DNA of 64,000 nucleotides from positions 1-64,000 of the forward strand of contig CAWCAJ010000011.1 in assembly GCA_963793465.1 (NCBI GenBank). The letters are read 5' to 3'. Under the pieces are notes generated by a model. The model was not told where the DNA came from, did no database searches, and worked only from the letters and a program-made list of their open reading frames with translations. Positions within the stretch are counted from its first letter, which is position 1. Every line of letters starts with the position of its first letter. Source of the stretch: CAJQPP01 sp963793465. Lineage in GTDB: Bacteria; Planctomycetota; Planctomycetia; Pirellulales; Pirellulaceae. Positions 18,343 through 27,645 of the stretch are shown in pieces. Both the position numbers and the translations under genes were made by a program.

Positions 18343-21300
18343 TCAAAGCAGCTGCAGAGCCTTGCGAAGTAACATCAGCAAGTCACCGGCATTGGCCTTG
18401 TCAAAACACATGGGCGGGCGAATCTTCAGCACGTTGTGCAGCGGACCGTCCGTACCGATCAACAGTCCAGCATCCCGGCAATAGTTGACCACAAAATCTG
18501 CCTGGCCGGTGGCAGGTGATTGGGTGGCACGGTCCTGAACCAATTCGATCCCCAGGAAAAACCCGCTGCCGCGGACATCTCCAATCCATCGGGATTCATG
18601 CTGGAGTTCACGCAAACCCTGCAGCAGAAACCGGCCCACCTGTTCGGCGTTTTCTTGCAGTCCCTCTTCGCGAATCACGTCCAACACCGCAACTCCGGCC
18701 GCACAGGCCACGGGATTGCCTCCGAACGTGCTGAAAAACTCCATGCCGTTGTGGAACGCGTCGGCAATCGCACGGGTCGTCACCACGGCGGCCAGTGGAA
18801 AACCGTTCCCAATTGGCTTGCCGAGAATCACAATATCCGGCACCACATCCTGTGATTGAAAACCGAAAAAGTGCGAGCCCAAACGACCATAACCGGTTTG
18901 CACGTCGTCGGCGATGCACAGGCCACCCGCTGCCCGAACCGATGCATAGACCTGCTGTAAATATCCAGCCGGCAAAATAATCTGTCCTCCCACGCTGGGG
19001 CAGGATTCGCAAATGAAGCCACATAGCTTGGGTTTCAGGGCAGCAATGCAATCTCCAACCTCGGCAGCGTAAAGCGTTGCTGCCCGCTTGGGATCTTTGT
19101 GTCTGCCGCGGTAGATATCCGGCAAGGCCACCTTGTGGACCCACTCCGGAGCGCCCTGCCCGCCCGGTCCATCGTGTTTGTAGGGGCTGATATCGATCAA
19201 GGTCGTAGAATGCCCGTGATAGGCGGCATCCAGCACGATCATGTCTTTGGCTCCGGTGGACTGGCGTGCCAAACGCAGGGCCAGCTCATTGGCTTCGGAT
19301 GCCGAATTGACAAAGTAACACATCTCCAGGCCGGCAGGCATCCGCTCCGTCAGTCGTGCGGCCAGTTGCTGCATGGTGTCATGCAAGTAGCGGGTGTTCG
19401 TATTCAACAACCGAATCTGCCGACAAACGGCTTCGGCGACGGCAGGGTGGCTGTGGCCGACGTGCGGCACATTGTTGTAAGCGTCCAGGTAACGACGCCC
19501 GCTGTCGTCGAACAGGTATTGCTTCCAACCTCGCACCATTTTGATCGGCTGCCGATAACCAATCGACAAACTGGGGCCGATGTGTTGTTTGCGAGCCAGC
19601 AGGGTCTGCTGTTTGCCGGGTGGTGGTTCGGGAAAACACTCGGCAGCGATGCCCAGCAACTGGTTGGGGTCGGGCGAGACGCCGGACCAGACATCGATCT
19701 GTGAGGCATAGGCCACACCCGGGAAGTCTTGCCCGAGGTCCAGCAGATCCAGCATGCATTGGAAGTGCAGATGAGGCGTCCAGCCGCCGTTGACTGCTGC
19801 CGAGCCAAGCGTGGCGATCACCTGGCCCGTGGTCACCGGCATCCCGGGTTGCCAGGCAGACAGCGATTCGGGATCCAGATGCCCATAAAGCGTGTAAAAC
19901 GAGAAGCCCTGGTCCGTTTCATGACGCAAGATCATCAAGCCACCGTAGTCCAGAGGTTTTTCGATGGCACCCACGTAAACCGCGGTACCGCTCAGGGTGG
20001 CAAGGACCGGGGTTCCCTGGTCCGCGAAGATATCGATCCCCAGGTGAATCGTGCGACATTCGTCTCCCGGGTTCGTGCCCAGAAAATGGCTGGAGGCGTA
20101 CAGCAGTCGGGGTTCCAGGTATCTTCCGATACCGACCGTGGCCGCCGTCGCCTGCAAAGCCTGGTTGACTGCGCGGGTCATCTGTGGCTCGCAAATCTCG
20201 TCGACCTCCACAGGGATCAGGTCGCTGAATATGCTCAGATCCAGCACTTTTGTTTGCTCAACGGAGGGTCGGATCCCGGGGGCCCGCGGATTCACGGGAA
20301 AAGCGAATGTGTGCTGATGCCTCCGCCACCAGGCCTGCACGGCCTCCGCTTCCGGGGTCGCCGGCCAACCCAAGGCGGTGCGAAAAAAGGCTTCTCCAAA
20401 GCGGAACGAATGGGCTGCCAACTTTGGCAATTGCCTGCGAATCGATTCCTGACTGACCAGCAAGTATTCATTATCCGGATTGGCTCGTGACTGTTCCGCA
20501 GCCAGGGCCACGCTCATGCAAAGTCGCAGGCATACCAGTCCGTATAACGCGGCCACTTCCGATTCCGACAACGGGCTCACCGCGTGGTAACTGCGCACCA
20601 TATGCTGCAGAGCGGGAAAAGGATCTGGCACCTTGAGGACGGTGTAGGCCATAGCCACCGCCAGGTTTCCTACCGTCCACGAACACACGGCATCCCCAAA
20701 GTCGACCAACCCGGTCACGCTTGTGTCGTAGGGGTTGTCCGCGGACGAAACCAGAATGTTCCCATCATTGAAGTCGTTGTGGATGATACTTCTCGGCAAT
20801 GCCGTCAGAGTCGGTTTCGTGTGGTGGCGAAATTGGTCCAACAAGCCGTTGATCCATTGCCGCAATTTCGGATCTTCAATCAATCCCACACGTGCCTGCA
20901 CGACCTGTTCCCCTCGGGCCAGGTCCCATTGGAACTCGCGATCAAAGGCGGGATGCACAAAATCCTTCAGGGCGTGATCAATCCGGGCCGCACAGCTGGC
21001 GATATCCTGCATCAATGCGGGGCCCAGGAAGCGGCATTCCGACAGCGGCTTGCCGGGCAGCCAGGTTACCAGGCGGGTCCAGTGGCGGTTGTCGACATGA
21101 TCCAGCTCGATCATGCTCGCCCCCTGCAGCGATGCCACTGGTAGGGGAGTGAAATCGACACGCGATGCCAAATGATGCAACAACGCGTGTTGGCCCTCCA
21201 GAAATTCCCTTGTTTCCAACAGGTTGGAGATCTTTAGCACATACGATTGTCGATCGTCATCGCAGATACGGAAGTTCTGATCCCTTTCGCTATCCAGCAG

Positions 21301-21393
21301 CTCACACTTTGTGGGTTGAAAACCCCAATGATCGCGGACCCATGTGCTGGCCTCGGCGGACGAAAGCCGGGGGACGGTTTCAAGCAGGTTCAT
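18343..21393 (-). CDS. Fusion: APH-type kinase, M23 peptidase, class III aminotransferase/phospholyase
   Basis: This 1016-residue protein has three parts. Residues 1-340 are an aminoglycoside/choline-kinase fold (APH) with IIHNDFNDGN as the catalytic loop and LVDFGDAV for metal binding, similar to hydroxylysine kinase. Residues about 430-560 are an M23 (LytM) peptidase with HLGID, YGHLD and PHLHF zinc ligands intact. Residues about 590-1016 are a PLP-dependent class III aminotransferase with the lysine in ILGKPIGNGFPLAAVVT, the form seen in the AGXT2L enzymes that split phosphoethanolamine or 5-phosphohydroxylysine. There is no signal peptide, so the protein is presumably cytoplasmic. The ALDH7 gene lies 160 bases upstream on the same strand. 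I infer phosphorylation and then phospho-elimination of an amino alcohol such as 5-hydroxylysine; the role of the M23 part is unclear. Confidence 0.85.
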   Translation of the reverse strand: MNLLETVPRLSSAEASTWVRDHWGFQPTKCELLDSERDQNFRICDDDRQSYVLKISNLLETREFLEGQHALLHHLASRVDFTPLPVASLQGASMIELDHVDNRHWTRLVTWLPGKPLSECRFLGPALMQDIASCAARIDHALKDFVHPAFDREFQWDLARGEQVVQARVGLIEDPKLRQWINGLLDQFRHHTKPTLTALPRSIIHNDFNDGNILVSSADNPYDTSVTGLVDFGDAVCSWTVGNLAVAMAYTVLKVPDPFPALQHMVRSYHAVSPLSESEVAALYGLVCLRLCMSVALAAEQSRANPDNEYLLVSQESIRRQLPKLAAHSFRFGEAFFRTALGWPATPEAEAVQAWWRRHQHTFAFPVNPRAPGIRPSVEQTKVLDLSIFSDLIPVEVDEICEPQMTRAVNQALQATAATVGIGRYLEPRLLYASSHFLGTNPGDECRTIHLGIDIFADQGTPVLATLSGTAVYVGAIEKPLDYGGLMILRHETDQGFSFYTLYGHLDPESLSAWQPGMPVTTGQVIATLGSAAVNGGWTPHLHFQCMLDLLDLGQDFPGVAYASQIDVWSGVSPDPNQLLGIAAECFPEPPPGKQQTLLARKQHIGPSLSIGYRQPIKMVRGWKQYLFDDSGRRYLDAYNNVPHVGHSHPAVAEAVCRQIRLLNTNTRYLHDTMQQLAARLTERMPAGLEMCYFVNSASEANELALRLARQSTGAKDMIVLDAAYHGHSTTLIDISPYKHDGPGGQGAPEWVHKVALPDIYRGRHKDPKRAATLYAAEVGDCIAALKPKLCGFICESCPSVGGQIILPAGYLQQVYASVRAAGGLCIADDVQTGYGRLGSHFFGFQSQDVVPDIVILGKPIGNGFPLAAVVTTRAIADAFHNGMEFFSTFGGNPVACAAGVAVLDVIREEGLQENAEQVGRFLLQGLRELQHESRWIGDVRGSGFFLGIELVQDRATQSPATGQADFVVNYCRDAGLLIGTDGPLHNVLKIRPPMCFDKANAGDLLMLLRKALQLL

Positions 21394-21469
21394 ACAATGG
21401 ATTGTCCGTTTCAGGACGGAAAATTCGAAAAGATGTGCGTCGCGAAGTCAGGTTCGGTCGCTGCGAGCG

Positions 21470-21552
21470 TGTTTCGTTTCGGTGTCGCGTTGATTCGTAC
21501 AAGTTGCTCGGGAAAGTGAGTGCGGCAGACGCTGCATGCCCGTGAGACTGGC
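21470..21552 (+). repeat. Dispersed repeat family B, copy 1
   Basis: The core CACAAGTTGCTCGG (here TACAAGTTGCTCGG) is followed by GTGAGTGCGGC and then ATGCCCGTGAGAC. It is closely similar to 59617-59706 and to the reverse complements at 26301-26370 and 43727-43790. It lies between two genes of the catabolic cluster. Confidence 0.7.
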
Positions 21553-21553
21553 T

Positions 21554-23086
21554 CTAGCCAAACTGAATGCCCTGGGCCAGAGGGAGTTCAGCAGACCAGT
21601 TGATCGTATTGGTTTGGCGCCGCATATAGATCTTCCAGGCATCCGATCCCGATTCACGTCCGCCACCGGTATCCTTTTCGCCGCCGAAAGCCCCGCCAAT
21701 CTCGGCCCCGCTGGTTCCGATATTCACATTGGCGATGCCACAATCGGAGCCAGTGGCTGCCAGAAAGCGTTCCGCCTTCAGCAAATCGGTGGTGAAAATA
21801 CTGCTGGAAAGACCCTGGGTTACATCGTTTTGCAGGGCGATGGCCTCGTCCAATTGGCGATAGGGCATCAGGAACAAGATAGGGGCAAATGTTTCCTCGC
21901 GAACTTGATCGGTTTGAGTGGGCATCTGGACAATGGCCGGTTCCACAAAAAAGCCGCTGCGGTCGGGCACCTCTCCTCCCCCGCAGATCACACGCCCCCC
22001 CTGCTGTTGGGCGTTCTCGATTGCGTGCTGCATGGACTTTATGGCAGATTGACTGACCAGCGGACCCATCAGGGTTTCAGGCTGCAAGGGGTCGCCAATC
22101 CGCACCTGTTGGTAGGCTTTGACCAGACGTCGCGAAACATCGTCGAAGATGGATTCGTGGATGAACAGTCGCCGCGTCGATGTGCACCGTTGTCCCGCGG
22201 TGCCGACGGCCCCGAAGACAATCGCCCGGGTGGCCATGTCCAGGTTGGCGTCGGGCTCCACAATCACGGCATTGTTGCCACCCAATTCCAGAAGCGATTT
22301 GCCCAAGCGGCCGGCCACCACGGCTGCCACGTGTCTTCCCACGGCACACGAACCCGTGAAGCTGATCAAAGGAAGCCGACGATCTTCAATCATGGTTTGC
22401 GCAATGTCTTCATTGCTGCCTATGACCAGGTTGAACACGCCCCCGCAATCGTGTCGCTTCATCACCTGATTGCAGAGGTTCTGCACGGCAATCGCCGTCA
22501 ATGGGGTTAGAGGCGAGGGCTTCCAGATCATCGTATCACCACACACGGCTGCCAACGCAGCATTCCAGGCCCAGACGGCGACCGGGAAATTGAAGGCCGA
22601 GATGATCCCGATGGGTCCCAGGGGATGGTACTGTTCGTACATCCGGTGGCCGGGACGCTCGGAGTGCATGGTGGAACCACACAGTTGTCTCGACAGCCCC
22701 ACCGCGAAATCGCAAATATCGATCATTTCCTGCACTTCGCCGATTCCTTCGGCGCGGATCTTGCCCATTTCCAGACTGACCAGTTCCCCCAGATCTTCCC
22801 GATGCACCCGCAACAGCTCACCCAGGTCCCGCACCACCTGACCGCGTTGCGGCGCCGGTACGGTGCGCCAGCGATCAAAGGATTGAACCGCGCGTTGCAC
22901 GACACGATGATAGGTCGGCTGCGAAGCCAGCTGGACGGCGGCAATCGGTTGGTTATCGCTGGGGTTGATGGATTGCAGGCAGGTCGTATCGGTATCGAAG
23001 ATCCACTCGTCAGGACCACAGCAAGCACCCGGGTTTTCTAACTGGATGCCCAGTCGTTCCATTGGTCGATGCAGAGTGTCCGGCAT
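21554..23086 (-). CDS. ALDH7-type aminoadipate-semialdehyde dehydrogenase
   Basis: This is an NAD-dependent aldehyde dehydrogenase of about 510 residues. The catalytic cysteine is in AVGTAGQRCTSTRRLF, the glutamate in LLELGGNNAVIV, and the asparagine in ISAFNFPVAVWAWN. The C-terminal run NVNIGTSGAEIGGAFGGEK, then TGGGRESGSDAWK and YMRRQTNTINWS, is diagnostic for the ALDH7/antiquitin group, which oxidises 2-aminoadipate 6-semialdehyde to 2-aminoadipate (human ALDH7A1, Pseudomonas AmaB). It starts at an ATG at 23086 with GAAG upstream. The downstream phospholyase fusion would produce just this semialdehyde from phosphohydroxylysine. Confidence 0.88.
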   Translation of the reverse strand: MPDTLHRPMERLGIQLENPGACCGPDEWIFDTDTTCLQSINPSDNQPIAAVQLASQPTYHRVVQRAVQSFDRWRTVPAPQRGQVVRDLGELLRVHREDLGELVSLEMGKIRAEGIGEVQEMIDICDFAVGLSRQLCGSTMHSERPGHRMYEQYHPLGPIGIISAFNFPVAVWAWNAALAAVCGDTMIWKPSPLTPLTAIAVQNLCNQVMKRHDCGGVFNLVIGSNEDIAQTMIEDRRLPLISFTGSCAVGRHVAAVVAGRLGKSLLELGGNNAVIVEPDANLDMATRAIVFGAVGTAGQRCTSTRRLFIHESIFDDVSRRLVKAYQQVRIGDPLQPETLMGPLVSQSAIKSMQHAIENAQQQGGRVICGGGEVPDRSGFFVEPAIVQMPTQTDQVREETFAPILFLMPYRQLDEAIALQNDVTQGLSSSIFTTDLLKAERFLAATGSDCGIANVNIGTSGAEIGGAFGGEKDTGGGRESGSDAWKIYMRRQTNTINWSAELPLAQGIQFG

Positions 23087-23234
23087 GGCGTGCTTCCCCG
23101 GTTGAGTGATAGTTTTTCTGGAAATTTGTCAGCCAATTTGGTCAATGGGTGATGTCGGTGATGTGCGACTCGCAGATTGGTGCCAGAATCCTAAAATTCA
23201 TTCCCGGATTGTCAATCATTGGCTCGTCTGAATC

Positions 23235-26168
23235 ATGGCAAACACTGCGTTATCCACAGCTCTTCAGCAACTTTCCCGGTCCCTGGCTGGCCAGGTGCTG
23301 GTGGACGAAGTCAGCCGGATGGCCTACGCCACCGATGCTTCAGTCTATCAGGAATTGCCACTGGCCGTCGTTTGCCCGCGAACGGATGAAGATGTCCGGA
23401 TAGTCCTGGAATTTGCGCTGGCCCATTCTGTGGGGCTGATTCCGCGGGCCGCCGGCACGTCCCTGGCAGGGCAGGTCGTGGGATCAGGCATGGTGGTGGA
23501 TGTCTCACGCTATATGAACGCTGTGATCAACGTGGATCCGCGGGAACGCACGGTACGCGTTCAACCGGGTGTGATCCGCGACGAATTGAACCGAGAATTG
23601 GCCGGCCATGGTTTGCTGTTTGGCCCGGAAACCGCCACCTCCAACCGGGCCACGATCGGAGGCATGCTGGGTAACAATTCCTGCGGCGCCAATTCGATCC
23701 ACTATGGCGGCATGCGCGATCAGGTCCTGGAGGTGACGGGTTACACCGGAGCAGGTCAACGGATTACGCTGGTGGAGGTCGAGTCCGCGGCGGCATCGGT
23801 TCCGCAAGTGGTCCGTGAAACCATTGCATTGCTCGCGGATCCGCAGCTGCAAAAGGAGATACGCGAGCGGTTCCCCGAACCCTCCGTGGTCCGTCGAAAC
23901 ACGGGTTACGCGCTGGATCGCCTGTTGGATAGCCAGTGGTTTGGCGGAGGCGGTGGGCCCCTGAATCCCTGCCATCTGATCGCCGGTTCCGAGGGAACCT
24001 TGATGCTGGCCACAGAAATCAAATTGCGGTGCCATGAGTTGCCACCCGCGGAGCTGGCCCTGTTCTGTCCCCATTTCTCGGCGGTGAGCGACGCTTTGCG
24101 AGCGACCCAGCTGGTGATGGAATTTCCCCGCAACGCTGGTGTCGATTTATTTGCCTGTGAGTTGATTGACCACTGGGTTCTGGAAGGTGCCGGTCGGAAT
24201 CTGCAACAACGAAAAAATCTGCAATTTGTGGAAGGGAACCCGCAAGCCATCCTGATCGTGGAGGTACGAGCCGGTAATCGCCAGGCCATCCGCGAATATT
24301 GCGATTCTCTGGCCAGGGAATTGGCGAAACGGCAGCTGGGAGAATCATATCCGGTTTATTTTGACGCCGCGGTACCGCCGATATGGCAAGTCCGCCAAGC
24401 GGGCCTGGGAGTCGTAGCCAGTGTCACGGGCGATGCCAAACCCCAGACCTTGATCGAAGATGCAGCGGTCAGCCTCCGCAACCTGCCGGACTATATCGCG
24501 GACGTGGGGAAAATACTGCAAACACTGCAAATCCAGTGTGTTCATTACGGGCATGCCGGGGCCGGTGAAATCCATCTGCGTCCCGTCATCAATCTGAAAA
24601 CGCAGGCGGGACGGCAACAGTTTCGGGCGATCGCCGAACAGGTGGCGGCGCTGGTCCGCAGGTACCGTGGTTCACTCAGTGGGGAGCACGGGGACGGGCG
24701 TTTGCGGGGCGAATTCTTGCCACTCATGATCGGAGCCGCCAATTACGAAGTGCTGAGAAAGGTGAAAGCCATCTGGGATCCGCAGCATATTTTGAACCCC
24801 GGCAAGATTGTGGATCCGCCGCGGATGGACCAGCAGCTGCGAGTGCCGCTTGCGAAACCGGCGACCCAGATTCCTACGATGCTGGACTTTCAGGATGTGG
24901 GTGGCCTGCAGGGTGCTGCGGAAATGTGCAGTGGTGTCGGTGCCTGTCGGAAAACGGCGAGCAGCGGCGGGGTCATGTGTCCCAGCTATATGGCGACGCG
25001 GGAAGAAAAAGATACCACGCGGGCCCGCGCCAACCTGTTGCGGCAGGTGTTGACCGACCATGACGCGCTGCAAGCTCTGGCAGACGAACGTTTGCACGAA
25101 GTCATGGACCTATGTCTATCCTGCAAAGGCTGCAAGTCGGAGTGTCCCACCAACGTGGATATGGCCAAGATGAAGGCCGAGTTGCTATATCACTACTATC
25201 GCCAGCATGGCGTGCCAAGGCGGGCTCGTTGGTTTGCCGACTTTGCCAAGATTCATCAGCGGCTGGGACGCCTGGCCTGGTTGGGCAATCGTGTCTCCTC
25301 CCATCGCTGGGCTGGCCGGGCGTTGAAAGGTTTCCTGGGAATCCATCCCCAACGCTCGCTGCCCCGCGTCTCACAACCATCCTTGCGTGCCTGGTTCAAG
25401 AACCGCAGGGCCGCAGGATCCTCCGCTCGCTGGGGGCCCGTGATGCTGTTTTGCGACGAGTTCACCAATTCAATTGACGTGTCCGTCGGGCAAGCGGCGG
25501 TGCAACTGCTCGAACACCTGGGATTCGAAGTACGGATTCCCGAACATTCCGAAAGCGGCCGAGCTGCGATTTCCAACGGCCTCTTGGACCGGGCAAAACA
25601 ATGCGCCACCGAGAATGTGGAGACATTCAGTCGCCTGTTGAAAACACACCCCTTGCCCATCATCGGTATTGAGCCGTCGGCGCTGTTGAGTTTTCGGGAT
25701 GAATACCCGTGCTTGGTCGATGACTCGTTAAAGCCCCAGGCACGTCAGTTGGCGGAGCATGTGTTGCTGATCGACGAGTTTATTTCCCGGCAGATGCAGA
25801 GCGGCCAAATTGAATCCCGGCAATTCAGCGAGGAGCGCAGAAAAATCCGCCTGCATGCGCATTGTCACCAGCGGGTTTTGTCTTCGCTGAAACCCACGAT
25901 CCGCATGCTGCAACTGCCCCGCAACTATCAGGTGCAAGTGATTCCGGCCGGCTGTTGCGGCATGGCAGGCTCCTTTGGCTATGAACGGGAACACTATGAG
26001 ATCTCAATGAACATAGGCGAGTTGGTTCTGTTTCCCACAATTCGCAATGAGCCTGCGAGCACGTTGATCGCGGCCGGAGGAACCAGTTGTCGCCACCAGA
26101 TTCTGGATGGGACCGGTCGACGAGCCTGGCATCCGGTTGAGATCCTGAGCCGGGCAGTCCGACCCTGA
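23235..26168 (+). CDS. GlcD-GlcF (YdiJ-type) FAD and iron-sulfur dehydrogenase
   Basis: The N-terminal half is a FAD-linked oxidase (FAD_binding_4) with GLIPRAAGTSLAGQ, then TIGGMLGNNSCGANS, and a substrate domain with VHYGHAGAGEIHLRPVI and SGEHGDGRLRGE. From about residue 560 there are ferredoxin-type clusters (LCLSCKGCKSECPTNVDM), and near the end a CCG domain (PAGCCGMAGSFGYE). The fused layout and the 977-residue length match YdiJ, a D-2-hydroxyglutarate dehydrogenase in lysine breakdown in Pseudomonas, although D-lactate or glycolate oxidation is also possible. It is divergent from ALDH7, 148 bases apart, so a shared control region lies at 23087-23234. Confidence 0.85.
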   Translation: MANTALSTALQQLSRSLAGQVLVDEVSRMAYATDASVYQELPLAVVCPRTDEDVRIVLEFALAHSVGLIPRAAGTSLAGQVVGSGMVVDVSRYMNAVINVDPRERTVRVQPGVIRDELNRELAGHGLLFGPETATSNRATIGGMLGNNSCGANSIHYGGMRDQVLEVTGYTGAGQRITLVEVESAAASVPQVVRETIALLADPQLQKEIRERFPEPSVVRRNTGYALDRLLDSQWFGGGGGPLNPCHLIAGSEGTLMLATEIKLRCHELPPAELALFCPHFSAVSDALRATQLVMEFPRNAGVDLFACELIDHWVLEGAGRNLQQRKNLQFVEGNPQAILIVEVRAGNRQAIREYCDSLARELAKRQLGESYPVYFDAAVPPIWQVRQAGLGVVASVTGDAKPQTLIEDAAVSLRNLPDYIADVGKILQTLQIQCVHYGHAGAGEIHLRPVINLKTQAGRQQFRAIAEQVAALVRRYRGSLSGEHGDGRLRGEFLPLMIGAANYEVLRKVKAIWDPQHILNPGKIVDPPRMDQQLRVPLAKPATQIPTMLDFQDVGGLQGAAEMCSGVGACRKTASSGGVMCPSYMATREEKDTTRARANLLRQVLTDHDALQALADERLHEVMDLCLSCKGCKSECPTNVDMAKMKAELLYHYYRQHGVPRRARWFADFAKIHQRLGRLAWLGNRVSSHRWAGRALKGFLGIHPQRSLPRVSQPSLRAWFKNRRAAGSSARWGPVMLFCDEFTNSIDVSVGQAAVQLLEHLGFEVRIPEHSESGRAAISNGLLDRAKQCATENVETFSRLLKTHPLPIIGIEPSALLSFRDEYPCLVDDSLKPQARQLAEHVLLIDEFISRQMQSGQIESRQFSEERRKIRLHAHCHQRVLSSLKPTIRMLQLPRNYQVQVIPAGCCGMAGSFGYEREHYEISMNIGELVLFPTIRNEPASTLIAAGGTSCRHQILDGTGRRAWHPVEILSRAVRP

Positions 26169-26300
26169 GTCAGGCATTCGCCAAGCGTCGATATCAAGCT
26201 GAATTTCGGGGCCCGCCAGCCGGCCGTCGTGAATCCAGTTCGGACGGAATCTCTGGAAGGCCCTGACGCCCCCAACGCGACGAAACACCCGATAAAACCC

Positions 26301-26370
26301 GGGTCTCATGCGAGTCGCACGGACATGGAGCAGTGCTGCATTCATTTACTCGTGCAACTGATACAGAAAG
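26301..26370 (-). repeat. Dispersed repeat family B, copy 2
   Basis: It reads GCGAGTCGCACGGACATG and then TTCATTTACTCGTGCAACTG, the reverse complement of the copies at 21470 and 59617. It is followed 48 bases later by repeat family A, the same order as at 43727-43911. Confidence 0.7.
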
Positions 26371-26417
26371 CTCCTGGTCTGTCCTGCTGGCCTGGCAGGT
26401 TTGAATGGAATGGGCCG

Positions 26418-26482
<65 letters not shown>

Positions 26483-26568
26483 ACCCGAAACGTAGCTGAA
26501 TTCGCAAGGATTCAGACCTGACAGCCTGGATCGCACCCCAGTGGCCTGCAGATCTGAATTGCAGGGAC

Positions 26569-26640
26569 CGTGCTGGATTTGCAACGGAACTGCTGGGCAA
26601 GCCGGCAGTGGCACCCATCGGGTCCGCCTTGCCGGACCAG
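26569..26640 (+). repeat. Dispersed repeat family A, copy 2
   Basis: GTGCTGGATTTGCAACGGAA is followed by CTGCTGGGCAAGCCGGCAG and GTGGCACCCATCGGGTCCGC. It lies only 87 bases after copy 1 and is about 85 percent identical by eye. Confidence 0.75.
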
Positions 26641-26684
26641 GGCACCGAAACGAAACCCCGCTAACCCTGACGCTGGGTGTTGTG

Positions 26685-27179
26685 CTAGCTCTTGAGCTGG
26701 GAATTGGGGTTCAGAAAACCAAAGTGATGGGCGCCATGCAGCAGGCTGACTCGGACGTGGGTGGCATGGTCCAGAGGACCGAACAAGGGGGACTCGTGCA
26801 GCGGTCCATCAAACTGTTTCAGCTGTTGGACTACGGCCCGCAGTTTGGTCACGCCTGCTTGATCCGAGTACGACGCATCCGGAACGGTGCCGGGAGCGGT
26901 AGGGGTGCCCGGCTTGAATCCGTCGGCCAGAATATTCTTGGCCATTCGCTGGGCTATGCCTGTGATCCGCATCACCCGAAACGCACCGCGCATCAACAGC
27001 GGCGGGGTGGGAAAGCCATCCATGGGGTAGCTGATCCATTCGGCCACATGGCCGGCAGCCTGTCCCAAAGTCCAGTTACCACTCCGTTCGTAACCGTGCT
27101 CCAGCAAATCGTCCACGTCAGCCAACATCTCGTCGAGGTTGACGTAATTGAGTTTGCGAAAGGGTAGGGGCTTTGCCAT
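26685..27179 (-). CDS. DUF1569 family protein
   Basis: A 164-residue protein starting MAKPLPFRKLNYVNLDEMLA. NWTLGQAAGHVAEWISYPMD and LHGAHHFGFLNPN resemble DUF1569, a DinB-like four-helix fold common in planctomycetes and expected to bind a metal through histidines (H in AGHV and LLHGAHH). The activity of the family is unknown. I chose the ATG at 27179 over the longer frame from 27332, because the upstream residues look random. Confidence 0.7.
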   Translation of the reverse strand: MAKPLPFRKLNYVNLDEMLADVDDLLEHGYERSGNWTLGQAAGHVAEWISYPMDGFPTPPLLMRGAFRVMRITGIAQRMAKNILADGFKPGTPTAPGTVPDASYSDQAGVTKLRAVVQQLKQFDGPLHESPLFGPLDHATHVRVSLLHGAHHFGFLNPNSQLKS

Positions 27180-27374
27180 ACCTAGAGTATGACCGAGAAA
27201 ATTCCGGGTCACAACCGGCACGGACAGGGGTCGATTGTGTACCGTGGGGTCGCCCCGCATGGGGTCGATGTGCTGGAATTCCCGTCGCTCGGATGCGAAC
27301 GGACCTGGCAAGCCAAAATCGGCAATTTCCAAAAACTGGCCATTTCCTTGCGGTAGCTTCCATCGTGATGCATC

Positions 27375-27532
27375 ATAGGCGTTCTGAGAACGTGAGGGCG
27401 TTGCCCATCCGTCACGGATGGCAACTCTCCCCCACCGATTATTGCCGCCGGATTTGCACCATGTTCGACAGTTGAGATTGCGGCAACCAGGGACGCGGCT
27501 TGAGACCCATCAAGCCGCGTCCTGTTTTTTTT
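27375..27532 (+). ncRNA. Candidate structured non-coding RNA ending in a terminator
   Basis: This stretch has no supported reading frame but is packed with stems: GTTC-TGA-GAAC at 27381-27391, an 11-bp stem with one bulge at 27400-27425, a 7-bp TTGCCGC/GCGGCAA stem enclosing 31 bases at 27442-27486, and a 13-bp terminator stem followed by T8. No coding gene on the plus strand lies within 1.2 kb upstream or before the convergent gene at 27646. The terminator therefore seems to belong to an RNA of about 150-160 bases. A possible weak promoter (TTGCGG, 17 bases, CATCAT) lies at about 27346-27375. I do not recognise the RNA class. Confidence 0.55.
27491..27532 (+). terminator. Strong rho-independent terminator
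   Basis: GGACGCGGCTTGA at 27491-27503 pairs perfectly with TCAAGCCGCGTCC at 27510-27522 around a 6-base loop, and T8 follows. The orientation is plus. Confidence 0.85.
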
Positions 27533-27645
27533 GGGCCTCATGGTTCACGCTGTTTCTGTATCCCATCCAGCCAGTCCCTCGCAGTTGCTTGCAGCCAGGC
27601 CTGACAGCGGCCGGGTGGGAAGTCCCCGGGTCGATTTGCCAGTTG

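Noticed and set aside
19729..20490. 253-codon plus-strand frame
   Set aside because: It is antisense to the kinase-M23-phospholyase gene, whose three domains are all clearly recognised.
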